Notes under the pieces: generated by a model | Told to the model about the DNA's origin: nothing | What the model saw: only the letters and a program-made list of their open reading frames with translations | Database searches by the model: none | Shown: piece by piece, positions 22,370 through 34,775 of the stretch | Numbering within the stretch: the first letter of the stretch is position 1 | Layout of the letters: each line of letters begins with the position of its first letter | Position numbers and translations under genes: made by a program | NCBI RefSeq assembly: GCF_904849725.1 | Contig: NC_058521.1 | Location: 97,884,244 to 97,948,243, forward strand | Direction: 5' to 3' | Source: Hordeum vulgare subsp. vulgare | Taxonomy: Eukaryota > Streptophyta > Magnoliopsida > Poales > Poaceae | DNA: 64,000 bases

Positions 22370-22608
22370 GGGCAGACGGCAACGGGAGCGCCCGTTATGG
22401 GGTGGGAGGGGGTGTACGGTGGCACCCCTTTGCCGTCTGCCACCCGTTTGCCGCCCGCCATTGGTTCCTTTGCCGTCCGCTATCCGACGGCATAGGGAAG
22501 GCCGATGGCAAAGAAATTGTTTGCCTTAGGTGTTCTCTTTGCCGAGTGCTTTGCGCCAGCTGATGGCAAAGAAGCTCTTTGCCATGTGTCAGTAGACGGC
22601 AAAGGAAA
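22370..22608. repeat. Right subterminal motif array of the CACTA
   Basis: At least eight copies of TTTGCCG(T/C)C-type words in both orientations, mirroring the left array. Together the two arrays give the transposon ends the expected protein-binding architecture. Confidence 0.75.
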
Positions 22609-22640
22609 GGCAGACGGCAAATTTGTGAATTCCAGTAGTG
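22609..22640 (-). repeat. CACTA right terminal inverted repeat
   Basis: The reverse complement begins CACTACTGGAATTC and ends TTTGCCGTCTGCC, matching the left end over 32 bases with two mismatches. The subterminal word TTTGCCGTCTGCC is part of the repeat itself. Confidence 0.95.
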
Positions 22641-23489
22641 GTCCTTTCTTGTAATCCTCACGTGAAGATTATGATTTCCTCATAGCTCTCCTTGAAGACT
22701 TTCCGAACTGACCTCGCCTTGAGAACTTCTGGAATTTCCTCACGAGCATAGCAAGTTCCTGACCAAGTTCTTCAGGATCACCAAGACTGCAATCAGAGTC
22801 TTCTTCTTCAGATGAGGAAACAACCTTTGCCTTCAACGCACGAGGTCTTGGATAGCTTGGTCCATAAATGTCTCTCTTCTCTTCTTGTTGGAATTCATGA
22901 GTATTGAGTCTCTCAAGAATATCTACATGATCAAGTAGCTTGTAGTCTCTTCGTTCTTGGATCAGCAGTACCAATGTGTCGAATGAAGGATCAAGAGATT
23001 GTAGAAGTTTCTTCACCACTTCATGGTTAGTGATGTCTGTAGCTCCAAGAGCCTGAATCTCATTAGAATTGTGAGTGAGGCGATCAAAGGTATCTTGGCA
23101 GCTTTCATTATCAAGTCTCTTGAAGCGGTTGAAGAGATTGCGAAGAACATCAACACGAGAGTCACGTTGTGTGGATACACCTTCATTGACTTTCGACAAC
23201 CTTTCCCACATAACCTTTCCACAGGCCAAAGCACTCACTCTGCCATACTGACCTTTGATCAAATGGCCACATATAGTTTTCTTCGCTTGAGAGTCGAGTT
23301 GCTTGAATCTCTTCACATCAGCAATAGTGATAGTTGCAGTGACAGAGGGAACACCATTTTCAACAACATACCAGAGATCGTTGTCAATTGCTTCAAGGTG
23401 CATGCACACCTTGTTCTTCCAGTAGGGAAATCCTTTCCTTCAATGGTAGGACAACGTGGAGTACCCTTGATCATACCTGCAGTTGACAT
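22641..23489 (-). pseudogene. Copia gag, 5' part (right of the CACTA insertion)
   Basis: The minus strand opens with ATG at 23489-23487 shortly after the primer-binding site. After ~18 codons a missing base in the CCC run near 23437 shifts frame. The main open stretch is 23409-22669, a UBN2-type Copia gag with Met-Trp-Glu, Leu-Gln-Ala and Val-Lys-Lys-Leu-Leu-Gln-Ser-Leu style helices. Near 22665 another shift moves the Ser-Arg-Glu-Asp-Tyr-Lys-Lys segment out of frame, just before the CACTA boundary at 22640/22641. The rest of gag resumes at 9125. The protein would form the capsid of the retrotransposon particle. Confidence 0.8.
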
Positions 23490-23542
23490 TACCAAAACTC
23501 TAGGTGGTTAAACTCAAATCACACAGAACAAGGGAGTACCTT

Positions 23543-23554
23543 GCTCTGATACCA
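23543..23554 (-). other. Primer-binding site for initiator Met-tRNA
   Basis: The minus strand reads TGGTATCAGAGC two bases after the end of the 5' LTR. This is the standard plant Copia primer-binding site for initiator methionine tRNA, and it fixes the inner edge of the LTR at 23557. Confidence 0.9.
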
Positions 23555-23556
23555 AT

Positions 23557-25007
23557 TGAAAGTGTGTTATATCGACTAGAGGGGGGATGAATAGGTGATT
23601 TTTACAAATTCGTCAATGCGGAAATTCCTCGTGAGAAAAGTTCTCAGTAACAGACTGAGTATAGAGGAATAAGCACTCAAACAGATATCGAAAACAGCTA
23701 TAGCTTAGTCGTTAGAGTGAAATGAAACGTTCTGGGTGCACAAGTCGCATGATCAGGATAAGCTGGTGACGAATAACTTAAGTAAAGAATTTGAGGTGAG
23801 GAATTAGAGAAAGTCTTCAGTCAAATTCTTCAAATAGTAAAGATGAAAGTCGTCAATATGCAATTGAGGAAATAAACAGTTCAGGAATTATAACCCGTTG
23901 CTCGATGAAGACAGTAATTTGATGACCCAGTTCCAACTCCTCTGACAGTCATACGTCTGCTTTGGAGTGGCTTGGTATTTAAACCAGAGGACACACATTC
24001 CCTACCACATTCTCCATGATCTAAGGACAGACAGTCCTCGCCCAACACTCATGGTAAGTCTTTAGGGCAGACTTCCAAACCCTGACAGACTTGGTCACCC
24101 GGCGAGCCACAATTCACTGCTGGATGATCTAGACCATGTCGCCTAACCATCTGGAGGATGCACAGTCCTCAAAGGTTCCACACAGGAATATTCTCTTCAG
24201 TGATGCTCAATAACTTTGGGTTTTTTGGTTTTGGTTTTGATGTTTGGGGTTTTTGCTCACTGATAATTTTCAAGGATTGGGTTGCTCTCAAATGACAAGT
24301 GTCAGTTTCTCTTGTGGAGCAGCCAACCAACTAGTGGTTATGGGGGGTGGATATTTATAGCCGGGGAAAAATCCTGACATGAAATGACATTAATACCCTA
24401 ATGATATGGCTGTTAAGTGGTTAAGGTTGGGGATAGATCTCGCGTAGCACAACAACGGTGGGAACCTTTCAATTGTGAAAGTACTCATGTCACTCATGTT
24501 CCTCACAGGTAGGTGATTCGCGTCGGCGAAGACCTAACTCCTCAGTTAGAGCAAATTCCTCAAAGACCAGAAGATCTTCGTCTCTGTCACTTAAGAATTT
24601 GACTAAGCTGTTGAAGACTTCCAAAGGCTTTATCCGAAGGGTTTTAATGTGTAGGCTTTGAGATGACCATCACCTGGAAACTTTTCCTTAGTTTACCTCG
24701 ACCCCCTTTAACAGTACGGTGGTCCTATGACACAGACTTCACAAAATGAAACTATGAAAATGAAGGTCTTCATGCTTGAGAGTCTTCACATTGATTTCTT
24801 CTCGGGCACACTAATTTCCTCACTTTCAATGTCGTCAGAGGAAATGCCAAAGTCTTCAAACGAAGACATACATTTTTAGGGGTCGATATTCCTTGAATAA
24901 CTTAAACTCCTCACGGACTTATTGAGCCTGTGTACACTCACAAACATATTAGTCTCTTAACCTCTAAGTCTTCAATACATCAAAATCACCAAGGGGCACT
25001 AGATGCA
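23557..25007 (-). repeat. 5' LTR of the Maximus/SIRE-type Copia
   Basis: On the minus strand the LTR begins TGCATCTAGTGCCCCTTGG (25007 downward) and ends in ACACACTTTCA at 23557, next to the primer-binding site. Length is about 1451 bp. It has TG...CA ends. A TATA box sits at 24352-24359. Many short gaagactt/gaggaatt words give it an oligomeric look. The outer edge is inferred from family-style sequence because the partner LTR is outside the window. Confidence 0.8.
24352..24359 (-). promoter_or_regulatory. LTR TATA box
   Basis: TATAAATA on the minus strand within the 5' LTR, flanked by GC-rich sequence. It is positioned to drive the full-length element transcript, and gag begins about 860 bases downstream. 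Confidence 0.65.
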
Positions 25008-26543
25008 CTTAAAGTAATAGGAAGCACTCTTAATTTCATGAGGTTATGGAGTCGAATTATGTAACAAAAGTCTTAGAGATTGTACTGACTTCATGAATCA
25101 ACAAAATAAATTAATGTGTTATGATTTCGTATGTTAACGTTGTTGCTCTATAAACAAAGATCTCTCACCATTTTCTAGGATATGAGAAAATATGATCTAT
25201 GCATGCATGTCTACATTTCATTTTAAGTGTGGTAGTAATCGGTAGAACCACAGGAACAAAGCACAAAGAATGTACTGTTCATGCCAAGGAGTTTGGACAA
25301 ATTAATACATGTGAAGGTAATGCTGGACCATATCAAACTATGTGATGACAGCAATTGTAATAAGGTACTCTTGAATTTGGAGTTTTGAGTAGTGATTAAG
25401 GATGAAAAAAACAATTGGTTATAAAATGAATATGATTTATGGATGAACCAATACCTTTTAATAGTAAACACACCAATGGAAAGAAAATGTATCCCACAGA
25501 GTGGAGTCTATACCAAAAATAAGTTTGAGAATTATTTTAATATGATGGTTACCCCAAGAGTATGATGGAATGAAGCACTATTGGATTTAAAGGAGGTGTA
25601 ATGTTGGAATATGGAACACTAGTAACTCCAAGGATGAGTTAAAATGGTACATGTTTTGAAGAGGGCCTACAAACCACATGCCTCAAGATTAATAAGGATC
25701 AAGCACTACCTTTATGAAGGAAGAAACTTGGAAGAAGCTATGATTGATGAACAAATGTTTCCTAGGTGGATACGGAAACCCAAGAGTTGTAAAAAAATCA
25801 TAGCTGTTTTGTTCAGCTTGCAGGATCAACGGATTTATCCGAAATTCATTCGTGGACATGGATAAATTATGCAATGCGTGTGAGGATGCCCATGTTTTAC
25901 CATATGGGATTCACTAAACCTTATACAGAGTAACGATTTGGGTGCGGAATGGATTGATCACCATTACGACTTACTCTTATCATTCACTCTTTTTACTTGA
26001 AATGGTAAATCTGAGTGACTTGCCCATAGTAAAGTAACGAATATCGTTGAAACCTTTGTTTTAAGCTTAGAATGGTATGATGATGAACCCATATACATGA
26101 CAACTATTGCCAAATGTAGGAATTTTACGGTGAGGATGAAGCCAAGAACCATTTCACCGCAGGATAACCTTTAACTCATGACCACCATGATATTACCGAT
26201 AAGTTGTTTAGAATTGTCGTAAGGTTTTTTCAGTTAAGAATACCCAGTACTAGGAGAACTTTATAATGGCGAAATAACACAAGATTTTTGAATCGATCAA
26301 TATGATTATAATGGAAGAGCATCAACGAAGGAGTTATTGTGAGGGATGTGAAGAGACAAATATTGCCAAGACTCAGAGGAATCGCACGACTTGAGGGACC
26401 AGTAACTCTCATTCTAAGTGTGGTAGCACCACAAACCTTTTGTGACGACCAATGGATTTGTTAGAAGACCGCCAAACCCTAACCTTTTCTTTCTCGACTC
26501 TTCGAATCTCGAGGACGAAATTCATTTTAAGCATGGTAGGTTC
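25008..26543 (+). mobile_element. Remnant of the 3' internal end of a chromovirus-type Gypsy element
   Basis: No intact domain is readable. The right end carries the signature tcgaatctcgaggacgaaat then cattttaagcatggtagg immediately before an LTR, as in the 3' ends of Tekay-like chromoviruses (family knowledge). Related words cattttaagtgtggtag and cattctaagtgtggtag occur near 25208 and 26411, so the polypurine region appears three times. Short frames such as 25644-25865 show no recognisable motif. Confidence 0.5.
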
Positions 26544-29500
26544 GTAACATTCGAAACTTTGGAATGTTATAATAATCAATTATCTGTTTTGCTTGATTGA
26601 GTGATTATTTGAAGTTCAGTGAAATTTGAAACTTTTTGAAACTTTCGAAGAGAGGGAATAAAATGACTTTCCCAAAACCTCATTCCCTGCTGTTGAATTC
26701 AAATCCAATTTCATAGAGAGAAGATGACATGTCTTTTTGAAATAAAGAGTCTGAAATTTGGATTTTAAAACTAGTGAAGTTTTCCCATTTGGAATTATTT
26801 TATAATTGGGTCTATTCCAATCTTGAGTTTGAATTAATTCAATCTACTCGACCCAAATTCGAAATATTGAGAGGAACAATATGACACTCTAAACCAGAAG
26901 CCAATTTGAATTATATTTGAATTCATAATACTCACAAAAAAATTTAAAAACTATTTGATCTTTGGAATCAAAGCCATTTTGAATTTTGGAAAATATTTGT
27001 TTTTAAAAGTATTTCAAAAGTTCTTAAAAATATGTTCATGTTGTAGAGTTTATTTTTTGATCTTTTTGACATATAATATGTACATATTATATTTTTATTT
27101 TCGTTTGTTTTTATTTCCTTTTATCTCTATGTAATTCAGTATTACAACAATCTTTTTCAAAGGTAAATGCAGACGTGGCCTACCGGGTGAATCGGGCCTA
27201 AATACTTCCACTCGTCAGATCAGTTCCGATCCGGATCGGTCACCGATCCTCTTTACCAGCCCGCTATCTCACTAACCCGTGGGCCCATCGCTCGATCCCG
27301 GAGACCCCATGGTTGCCTTCTTCCTCCTCCGTGTGTTTCCTTCCCGAGTTCGCCGGACTTTGCCACCGCTCGATTGCCTTCTGTGTGAGCGCACCCGATC
27401 CCCTCCTATAAATACCCGATCCCCTACCATACCCGTTCCTCGCAATACCCCTCTCGCTCGTACCCACTCTCGCCCCCAATCGCTCGTTGAAGCACAGCGT
27501 CACCGTCACGCCATTGTAGTGCTGTCACTCGTCTTTGACTACCCCGAGCCCTACCAGTGCCACCATTGGCCTTGCATTGCTCCTCTAAAACCAACCGTGC
27601 ACTCGGGGACAAAGCCAGGATGAATGCATGGAGGGGGAAAGTTTCGTCATGGAGGCGGCAAAGCTTTCATATTCTAGAATTTTTTGGCCGAAGTAGCTAC
27701 TAGCATTGAAGAAGAATCAATTCATTGAGGGGGGTCTAGCCCTCCTCGCCCCCTTAGATCTGTCCCTGCGTGCACTCGCCCGCGCCTCAAAAACCCCTGG
27801 AACCCCCTCACCGCCGACGCTCGAAACCTCCCCACCGCTCTCAAGCTCATCACCGTCAACTCCGTCGTTCCCTTGCCACGCCGAGGAAAGCATCCTGCGC
27901 GCCGTCGTCGTCTACATCGCCTCGTGCCATAGCCATTGCGAGAGGACCATTGGGACACCGTCCCGAATCGAATCTGATGCCCTGCCCTCCCCGTCGACCC
28001 TACCAAAGCTCCACGCTGCCCGTGGTAAGCCCCTGATCACACCACCACCGTTGGATCTGAGTTAGATGTCCTACATTAGATCGATTTCACTTTTTATTTT
28101 TCCGAACCATTTTCTGTTAGAGTTCAACCATACGCTCGTTTAGTTTCCACGCGCACACCTGTGGACCAATCAGAAAGCGCCACGTGTACACCCTCTCCAT
28201 TAGTTACAATATTTGTTTTTCTGTTTTAATTCCAATTCCACACTTGGGTCTCTTTTTAGAATTCCTATATATTTTATGTTTTAATTAGTTTTTGAGTGAA
28301 TATTTTTTTGCTTTAGATCACAAAAATTATGAAGTTTCTGTTAATGGCTTTAGTTTTCAAATTTGAGGAGTTTAAATTTCACTTTTAGCAAAATAATTTG
28401 TTTTAACTTTTAGTTTTCTGTTAATAACTTGTTTTATAAGTTTTAATCCATGTTAACTTTATTTTAGATTAGAAACAATTTGTATTAAAGTTGAATTTTT
28501 TAATCCGTGTTAACTTTGACCATGCTTTACATACCTATGCTTTTATTGCATTTAGTGTCACCATTTCACCATCTGCTCGAGTAGTGATATCCAATTCTTG
28601 TAGTTGAGTAGAATGCATGAGGTAGGAACCCACCCCTTCTTACTAAAGCCCCGAGAACATTATTTATTTTAATGCTACAATAAACTAGACGGGTTCTGGT
28701 ATGAGTGTTCGTGAATGGTGTGAGAAGGAGGACACCATGTCAAAGACGACAACTTCATGGTGGCATCTTCAAGGCCTGCATCTTCAAGACCTCAAGATTT
28801 CAAGACTCGAGACAAGATTTCAATACACACTACTAAAGGGTGGAGGATGGTTGTGCAACACCCTGGAGTATCTAGTGGATGCGTTGTGAGCTGGAGTAGG
28901 CCAATACTCATGCGGAAAGATCCACCCAGACTCAAAGAGACAGAAGAATACTGCATGCCTGGAAGCATACGTGTGCAGCCACAAGTCAATATGGGATGTG
29001 GCTCGCTTGACCTTAGTCGTGACTCCGGCTGGGACGCTGCTAGAATATGTAGACAAACGATATGGTTGGATCGGCACCAAACAGTGGCTAGGGTAACTCT
29101 TTGAAGTACCATGTTACGGTCATCCGGTTCTGAAACATACGGCCGTGCAAGGACATAAAAAGATGGATCAAATCTTGTGGGTAAAGTGCACAACACTTTG
29201 CAGAGTTAAACCTAATCGATTAGCCGTGTCCCTGGTTACGGACAATTTGAGCCTCTCGATTTGGATCTATCTGTGCACTCTCAACCCCGGATTGTTAACT
29301 AATTGGGGCAACTTATAGTGATTTGGGCTATGAGCCATCGGTTGACGGAACCATGTCATAATAGATAACGCTGTAGTGAAAACTCCTGACAAATCCATTG
29401 TTGTAGGAAAAATAAAGTAAAACCAGATTTTATGCAAAAACTCAAACACAGAGCACAAAGCCATATTGCATATAGAATACATTTAGGATCTGCTTTCTAT

Positions 29501-29805
29501 TGTGATCTTGCAGGTACATTCAATGTACTCACCTACACAGCTGCAATGTATCATGTTGCAGGATTTCTACGACGAGTAAGCATTATGATTTAGAGTTACA
29601 ACCTACACTCAAATTCCGTTGGCGTTGATGGGACTCCACACCATTATTGTTTCCATTGAGACACATGTGGTATAAATCAGTTTTACATTAATTACATGTG
29701 GTTGCACTTTGATGTATACATGGATGTATTGTGTGTGCTAGCATACCGATCCCAGGATAGCACATATACACAAAGGCTTGACTCGTTTTGGGTCAGATCG
29801 CTACA
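26544..29805 (+). repeat. ~3.3 kb chromovirus-type (Tekay-like) Gypsy LTR, old
   Basis: The start is CGTAACATTCGAAAC at 26544, probably once TGTAACA. The end is near ...GGGTCAGATCGCTACA at 29805. Length (~3260 bp), a promoter at 27407, a GC-rich leader (27280-28070) and an AT-rich 3' half match Tekay/Xilon-like LTRs from memory. No primer-binding site follows, so it would be a 3' or solo LTR. Frames at 27279-27623 and 27706-28065 are Pro/Ser/Arg-rich products of the leader and are not called as genes. Confidence 0.6.
27407..27414 (+). promoter_or_regulatory. TATA box of the chromovirus-type LTR
   Basis: TATAAATA in the context tcctataaatacccgatcccc, followed by a C-rich leader, at a typical mid-LTR position. 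Confidence 0.6.
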
Positions 29806-30179
29806 CCTTCCCGGTGAGTTTGGTGTGGCTGAGCTCACCAATGCCCCGCCTTGCAACATTGGTCCTCCTCCATCAGAGTGCTCCTCTTTTCTCTGCCTGA
29901 TCTTGTTGTCGACTGCTTTGATTATGCCAAGCTTGGGACTCGGTGGGGTTGGAACTTGGGTCGCTGACGTGATCCACTGCCTAGATCCGGTCACCTAGTG
30001 GTGCACTAGAGCTCCACGAAGTCCTCTACACCTCCTCCTTGCGGATATGCCTTGGCTTCACATCCTGACTCTCCGAGCTCAACTACCTCACCACCTCCCA
30101 CTATGAGACGATTGTGATTTTACTACACGGTGACCATGACCGTTGGCGATGCTTGGCCTCGATTACATACCCGCCATGG
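29806..30179. other. Unassigned sequence
   Basis: Moderate-GC sequence between the old LTR and the solo LTR. A 100-codon open stretch exists on both strands (about 29692-29998) but shows no recognisable motif. I assign nothing here. Confidence 0.4.
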
Positions 30180-31691
30180 TGAGTGACATCCCACAAGTAT
30201 AGGGGATTAGTTGTTGCCTTTTTGATAAGTAGCAATGTCGAACCCAACGAGGAGCTGAAGTTATAATTAAGATTCTCTCATGTTCTATTGACCATCGATA
30301 CAACTATAAGCATGCTAACATTCACCTTCCCTAGTACGACAAATAAAACTACTTTATAGATATAATGAGATAGGTTTGCTAGATAATAAAGAACATGGAA
30401 ATAAAATTTAGGTGATCAACAATAAAGTTAATATGGCGAGTATTGAAAAATGGTGATAGGATTTGTGGAATTGTCCCTAGGCAAACGGTAACTAGACCAA
30501 TAGTCGTTATTGCAGTTTTTTATGGGAGAGAGGCATAATATTAACATACTTTCCTTACTAGGATCATATGCGCTTATGATTGTCATTCTAGGAAGAGTCC
30601 GCAAATACTAACAATCACTAAGGTAAAGCCCAACCATAGCATTAAGTGTAAAGTCCCCTTTGCTCCCATACACAACAACCTGCTTACCTGAGTTAAAGCT
30701 TCTGTCACTCTCGCAACCCAATAAGAAAATCATGAACATATTGCAGCGCCCTACAATGCGAATCTCACACACTTGCGAGACAGTGAGGGCACGAGAGGAC
30801 AACACCAAAATAAAACATACAACTCAAACCAATCAACCAAAAGACAACAAGAATCTACTCAAACATCATAGAGGTGCAACACAGCACTGGATAAAAATAT
30901 ATAGAATAAAGCACCATGTTCAAGTAGGGGTACAAAGGATTGCAGGAGAGTGTACCACTGATAATATATGAGGCAAGGCGATTGAGGTGTGAGGGAAGAC
31001 GTCAAAGTTGTTGGAGTAGATCGTCGCCTTGATGGTTCCCCTAACGGTACCCCGATGCTATCGGGAGAGAGAGGGGGAGAGTGGTCATCCTTATTCTTAT
31101 TGATTGGACTTGCCCCTAGATGCGAGAAGGCCCCCCTCTATAACTTGGCTGCCATGACGCCCAAGGTGCGGGAGCCCCTCAGAGATTGGATATTTGTCTT
31201 TCTTTTTTATCTAGGTTTTCTTAGCTATTTTTGGGACTATTTTCCTGACCGAGCATTGTTTCTTAAATATTCGGAGATCCGTAACTCCGATAAGACTAAA
31301 ATAATTACACAATTTCTTCCCAATATTAGCCTCCTTGCACTTGGAGGAGAGATCCAACCGACTTATGGGGTGACCACAAGGTACCCCGGCACGCCCTAGG
31401 GCGCGGTGCCTCCCTACCTTGTGGAGTCCATGAGCCTACTATAGAATTGATTTTTGCACCAAAAATTTAGATATATTCAAAATAAAAATCCACATAGATT
31501 TGTAGGTCATTCCGACTCCATGAATGTTTCACCTAAAACCCCCAAAATGATAGAAAAAGGGAGCTCGCTTTTGGCATTGGTTAATAGGTTAGTCCAAATA
31601 AAAATAATATTATTTTTTTCAAAAATATGGGGAAGTCATAGGATAAAGACACGAAACAATATAAAAATATATCTATGTTGGATACGTATTA
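30180..31691 (-). repeat. Old solo LTR of an Athila-like Gypsy family
   Basis: Read on the minus strand it ends near ...CCCCTATACTTGTGGGATGTCACTCA (30180), closely resembling the 3' end of the LTRs at 45741-47267 and 56595-58117 (…CCTATACTTGTGGGTCATCA). Its other end is TAATACGTATCCAACATAG (31691), like a TGATACGT start. Intermediate words also match (…GTTCGACATTGCTACTTATC). It is much more diverged than the other two LTRs. No clear target duplication (CATGG versus ATGAG), so its age is high or an edge is misplaced. Confidence 0.65.
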
Positions 31692-34631
31692 ATGAGCTCT
31701 TTCTACTCATGTGTGTGTGCTCCTAATGGCTTTGCTTTGTGGTGGTGATGCTGTGGTGCTAGGCCTCGTTCACTCGCAAGATTTACTCAATGTGGTGGTT
31801 CTAAATTTACGAAAATATGCACTAAAGTTCCGAATTGAGATGAGTGTCCACTTTTGAATTTCATATCACGTGTTTGGACTTGCTACTATTTTAGTTCATA
31901 CGCGTGTGACTAATGTTAAATCCATCTCCTCGGCCTGCTATTGGACATGAAGCACTCGTGATGGTCTATGATCATATCTGATTAGGAATTGACATTATGG
32001 TGGTCTCTTAGACTTTGTTTTGTATTGCCATGGTTAGTAGAATCGCTCTATTTAGTTAATTAATAGAGATTTCCTCTAGCTTCTATGCTCCAGGTTATGA
32101 TACAAGTACTCACGCTCCTCTTTACGCACTAGATTATATTTCTGGACTGGTATATGTATGGAACTGGTGCTCGTCATAGTTCATATATATATAGTGTTGT
32201 TGCTATCGGTTTTATAATATTTCTAGAGTCATACAATGGCCTTCAAGTTTGTGGTTTTAATTGTTGTATGTAGTTGTACTAACATATGTTACTACTATTG
32301 TCCTTTTTAACGTGTAACTATGTAGTCGATCATGTTACACTCTTGTAGATATACAAGTATTAGTTTTATATAATATATGCTTACTACCATACTACTTTAT
32401 TTGTTCTTATACCATTATTGTTCTTAATATCATTGATACAGTCCTTATATTTATAGATAATTATACTGCTTTGCATAGTTTGTATTTAGTTCTCGTTTAT
32501 ATAACCTCACATTTGTGCTATGCTTAACTCTATGTATATATATGCAGCTTGTCTCGCTCTATTAATTAGTTGCTGCTCTATTTCCTATGTAATTTGCAGA
32601 AGTGTAGTGTGGTGCTTGTGTTCTGCATATAGCAGATAGTTATATATATGTGTCGTTAGTGGCCTATTTCTCTATAGGTTAGGGACTATATATTTCCTTG
32701 CCAATCTTCCCATCTCACAAATCAGAGAACAATAGATGCTCTCTTGGTTTTAGTTTTCCTCTTCCCTTTCTTTCTTTCCTAAAATTTGACAAGAACATGT
32801 GCTCTTTGATCTTTGCCTACCTATGTTGCTAGTCTGAGGCTACCCTCACTAGGGGTTGATACTACAGATGCTGCACTTCCCCATGTTCCAATTATAAATA
32901 AGTTCTAGCATTTTAAACTGACCCGAGGACAAAATCCCCTAAATCCTACCTTAGGGTCTTTTGCAACTAGGTCTTGATGATTTTGGCAAAACTCCCTTCT
33001 TGTGGTGTACCTCCTCGTCCTAGATGCTTCACTCTTCTCATAGGAATTATGGGTTTGGTACAACTCCTAGTTGATGTAATTACATCAAGTGGCTATCAAG
33101 CCTCTCATTATTGTGGAGCTCTATTTATGGTGAACCGGTTGTGTGACTCAGCTGTGTTCCTTCCTTGTTGTCTTGCTCTAGACATCCGTATCTTGCAAGT
33201 AGTTGGGTGTCCCATCTAGATATACATGGGTGTGTTTGATCTTTATCTTCCTCCCTTGCTTTGTTTTATTTACTAAAATAAATTCTTCTTGTTAATAATT
33301 TGTCTTTACGTATTAACTTTTTCATTGCTGACTTGGAACTCAGGTATCTTGTGGTTTTTTCCTCGGCCAGCTGGACATATTGTGATAGTTGTGCCCTTTT
33401 TACTATTTTTGTTTTAAACTTGAGCGTGTGATGCTTTACTTGATTGTGTTACTATTTGTGCAATTTGTTGTCTATTACTTCTTTCCTTAGCTTATCTACT
33501 TCCTTTGACAGAAGCTACTGTTGGAGTTGTACTTGCTATTGTTGAACTAACCTCATTCTTCACTATTTGTTGTGTGTTTGGTCTTTGAACAGTGCATTTG
33601 GTCATCTACTCTTCCGATTGAGTTTGTTGGATTCTTGTGGGAAGTTTATGCCTAGGGTTTTGGATTAGGGCCTAACCTCTAATACACTAGTTCATAAAGC
33701 AAGGCTTCCATAAGGGAAATGCAACAAATGATCATAACACATACCTTTTTATGTTTCCCATTTCTTTTGGACGCCTTGAATATCAAGAAGAAGAAAATAG
33801 AAGAAGCAGAAGCAGTTATAGCCTAGGTTTAGTCTAAATTTACTTGCCATTCTACCTTCTTTTATTACACAATATAATTCCTCAGAACTTTGTAATTGTA
33901 TTCCTATTAATAAAGTTTATTGTTGAGATGCACATTGTATATAATCATTTTGTATTAATAGTCATTATGAATATAGTTTCCTTTTGTACATAATCATTTT
34001 GTATTAATAATCATTTTGTGATTCCTCTTGTATTATTTATTTTTATTAATAAAGTGTGTATATTATCCATCTTATCTTAATTATTTGAATTCGTTTCCAA
34101 TCCATAAATAATTTATACTTTTGCACTTAAGTCATTTTTATTTCATATAGTTCTATTGTGAACGAGTTGCTCAATTAAAGGCAAAGGTCATTGCCAATTT
34201 TTATTTGACTTCAACTTCAACTAAGTTTAAAATAACTTTTTAAATTTATCCCAACTCTTGGTTGCATGAGTGAAATGCAAAAATCAAAAAAGAATTCACC
34301 GCTCTCTCTCAACTACGAGTCATTACATACATGAAGTACATCATAGGTTTAGTGTAACTCTCTCAACTTTTTATCACACATTACTAGGGTCATACTATCA
34401 CACTATGCCCAACTTCCTATTTTCTAGACTTTATTTACACATGTTTTTGAATCAAAAGCCTCCAACCTTCATTAAATACCTAAAATTCATTTGATGCACT
34501 TAGCAAATGAACAAAAAAATTCCAGAGTTTTACATGAAACTTCTACTAGTGTAAATTCAAACCTACAAAATGATTGGACCGTAACCCTAAACCTAAAATA
34601 CAAAAAAAAATCCTAAAATTTTGAAATTTTT
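31692..34631. other. AT-rich unassigned intergenic sequence
   Basis: About 2.9 kb with no coding frame longer than ~80 codons, TATATA runs (32185, 32515-32650) and a short imperfect duplication of ataatcattttgtattaat near 33950 and 33990. The bases around 34543-34551 read tctactagtg, possibly a CACTA terminus. Could be decayed LTR sequence. Confidence 0.4.
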
Positions 34632-34775
34632 TCAAAACTATTACTAGTGGCGGTCGCCCAAATTTACTTGCCACTGCTATACTTTAACAATGTTGGGAGG
34701 CATATGGCAACTGCCACTAGTAACAACATTACAAGATACGGGCATGTATCACATGCCCGCCACTAGTAGTTCCAT
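34632..34775. repeat. Possible CACTA subterminal scrap (ACTAGTGGCGG motifs)
   Basis: Three inverted or direct copies of actagtggcgg/ccgccactagt lie within 140 bases (34636, ~34715 inverted, ~34760 inverted). This resembles subterminal motif arrays of grass CACTA families. No second end is identified. Confidence 0.35.

Larger units (their letters stand above)
9126..22640. mobile_element. Complete CACTA DNA transposon (13.5 kb)
   Basis: The element starts CACTA (9126) and ends TAGTG (22640) with 32-bp terminal inverted repeats differing at two positions. It is flanked by GCC (9123-9125) and GTC (22641-22643), an imperfect 3-bp target duplication. Inside are subterminal arrays of the word TTTGCCGTCTGCC, a ~3.8 kb tandem array, a TNPA-like gene and a TNP2 transposase gene, both on the minus strand, then low-complexity GC-rich blocks before the right end. 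It splits the zinc-knuckle region of the host Copia gag. The TNP2 lesions suggest it is no longer autonomous, although its ends look competent. Confidence 0.95.
1..25007 (-). mobile_element. Copia LTR retrotransposon, Maximus/SIRE-type, split by a CACTA insertion
   Basis: Read on the minus strand, the element runs from the 5' LTR (23557-25007) through primer-binding site, gag, integrase, reverse transcriptase and RNase H to an extra reading frame that continues to the window edge. The 3' LTR is therefore outside the window on the left. Positions 9126-22640 belong to a CACTA transposon inserted in gag. The Copia order (integrase before RT), the long coiled-coil gag and an extra frame after pol fit the Maximus/SIRE lineage; that lineage name is recognition, not a search. 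All pol domains are broken by stops, frameshifts or deletions, so this copy is non-autonomous. The putative right-hand target duplication would be CTTAA at 25008-25012, which cannot be checked here. Confidence 0.88.

Noticed and set aside
21907..22529. Pro/Ala/Arg-rich frames on both strands
   Set aside because: Low-complexity GC-rich sequence; no domain.
27279..28065. Pro/Ser/Arg-rich frames that could look like an unknown gene
   Set aside because: They lie in the GC-rich leader downstream of the TATA box of the chromovirus-type LTR.
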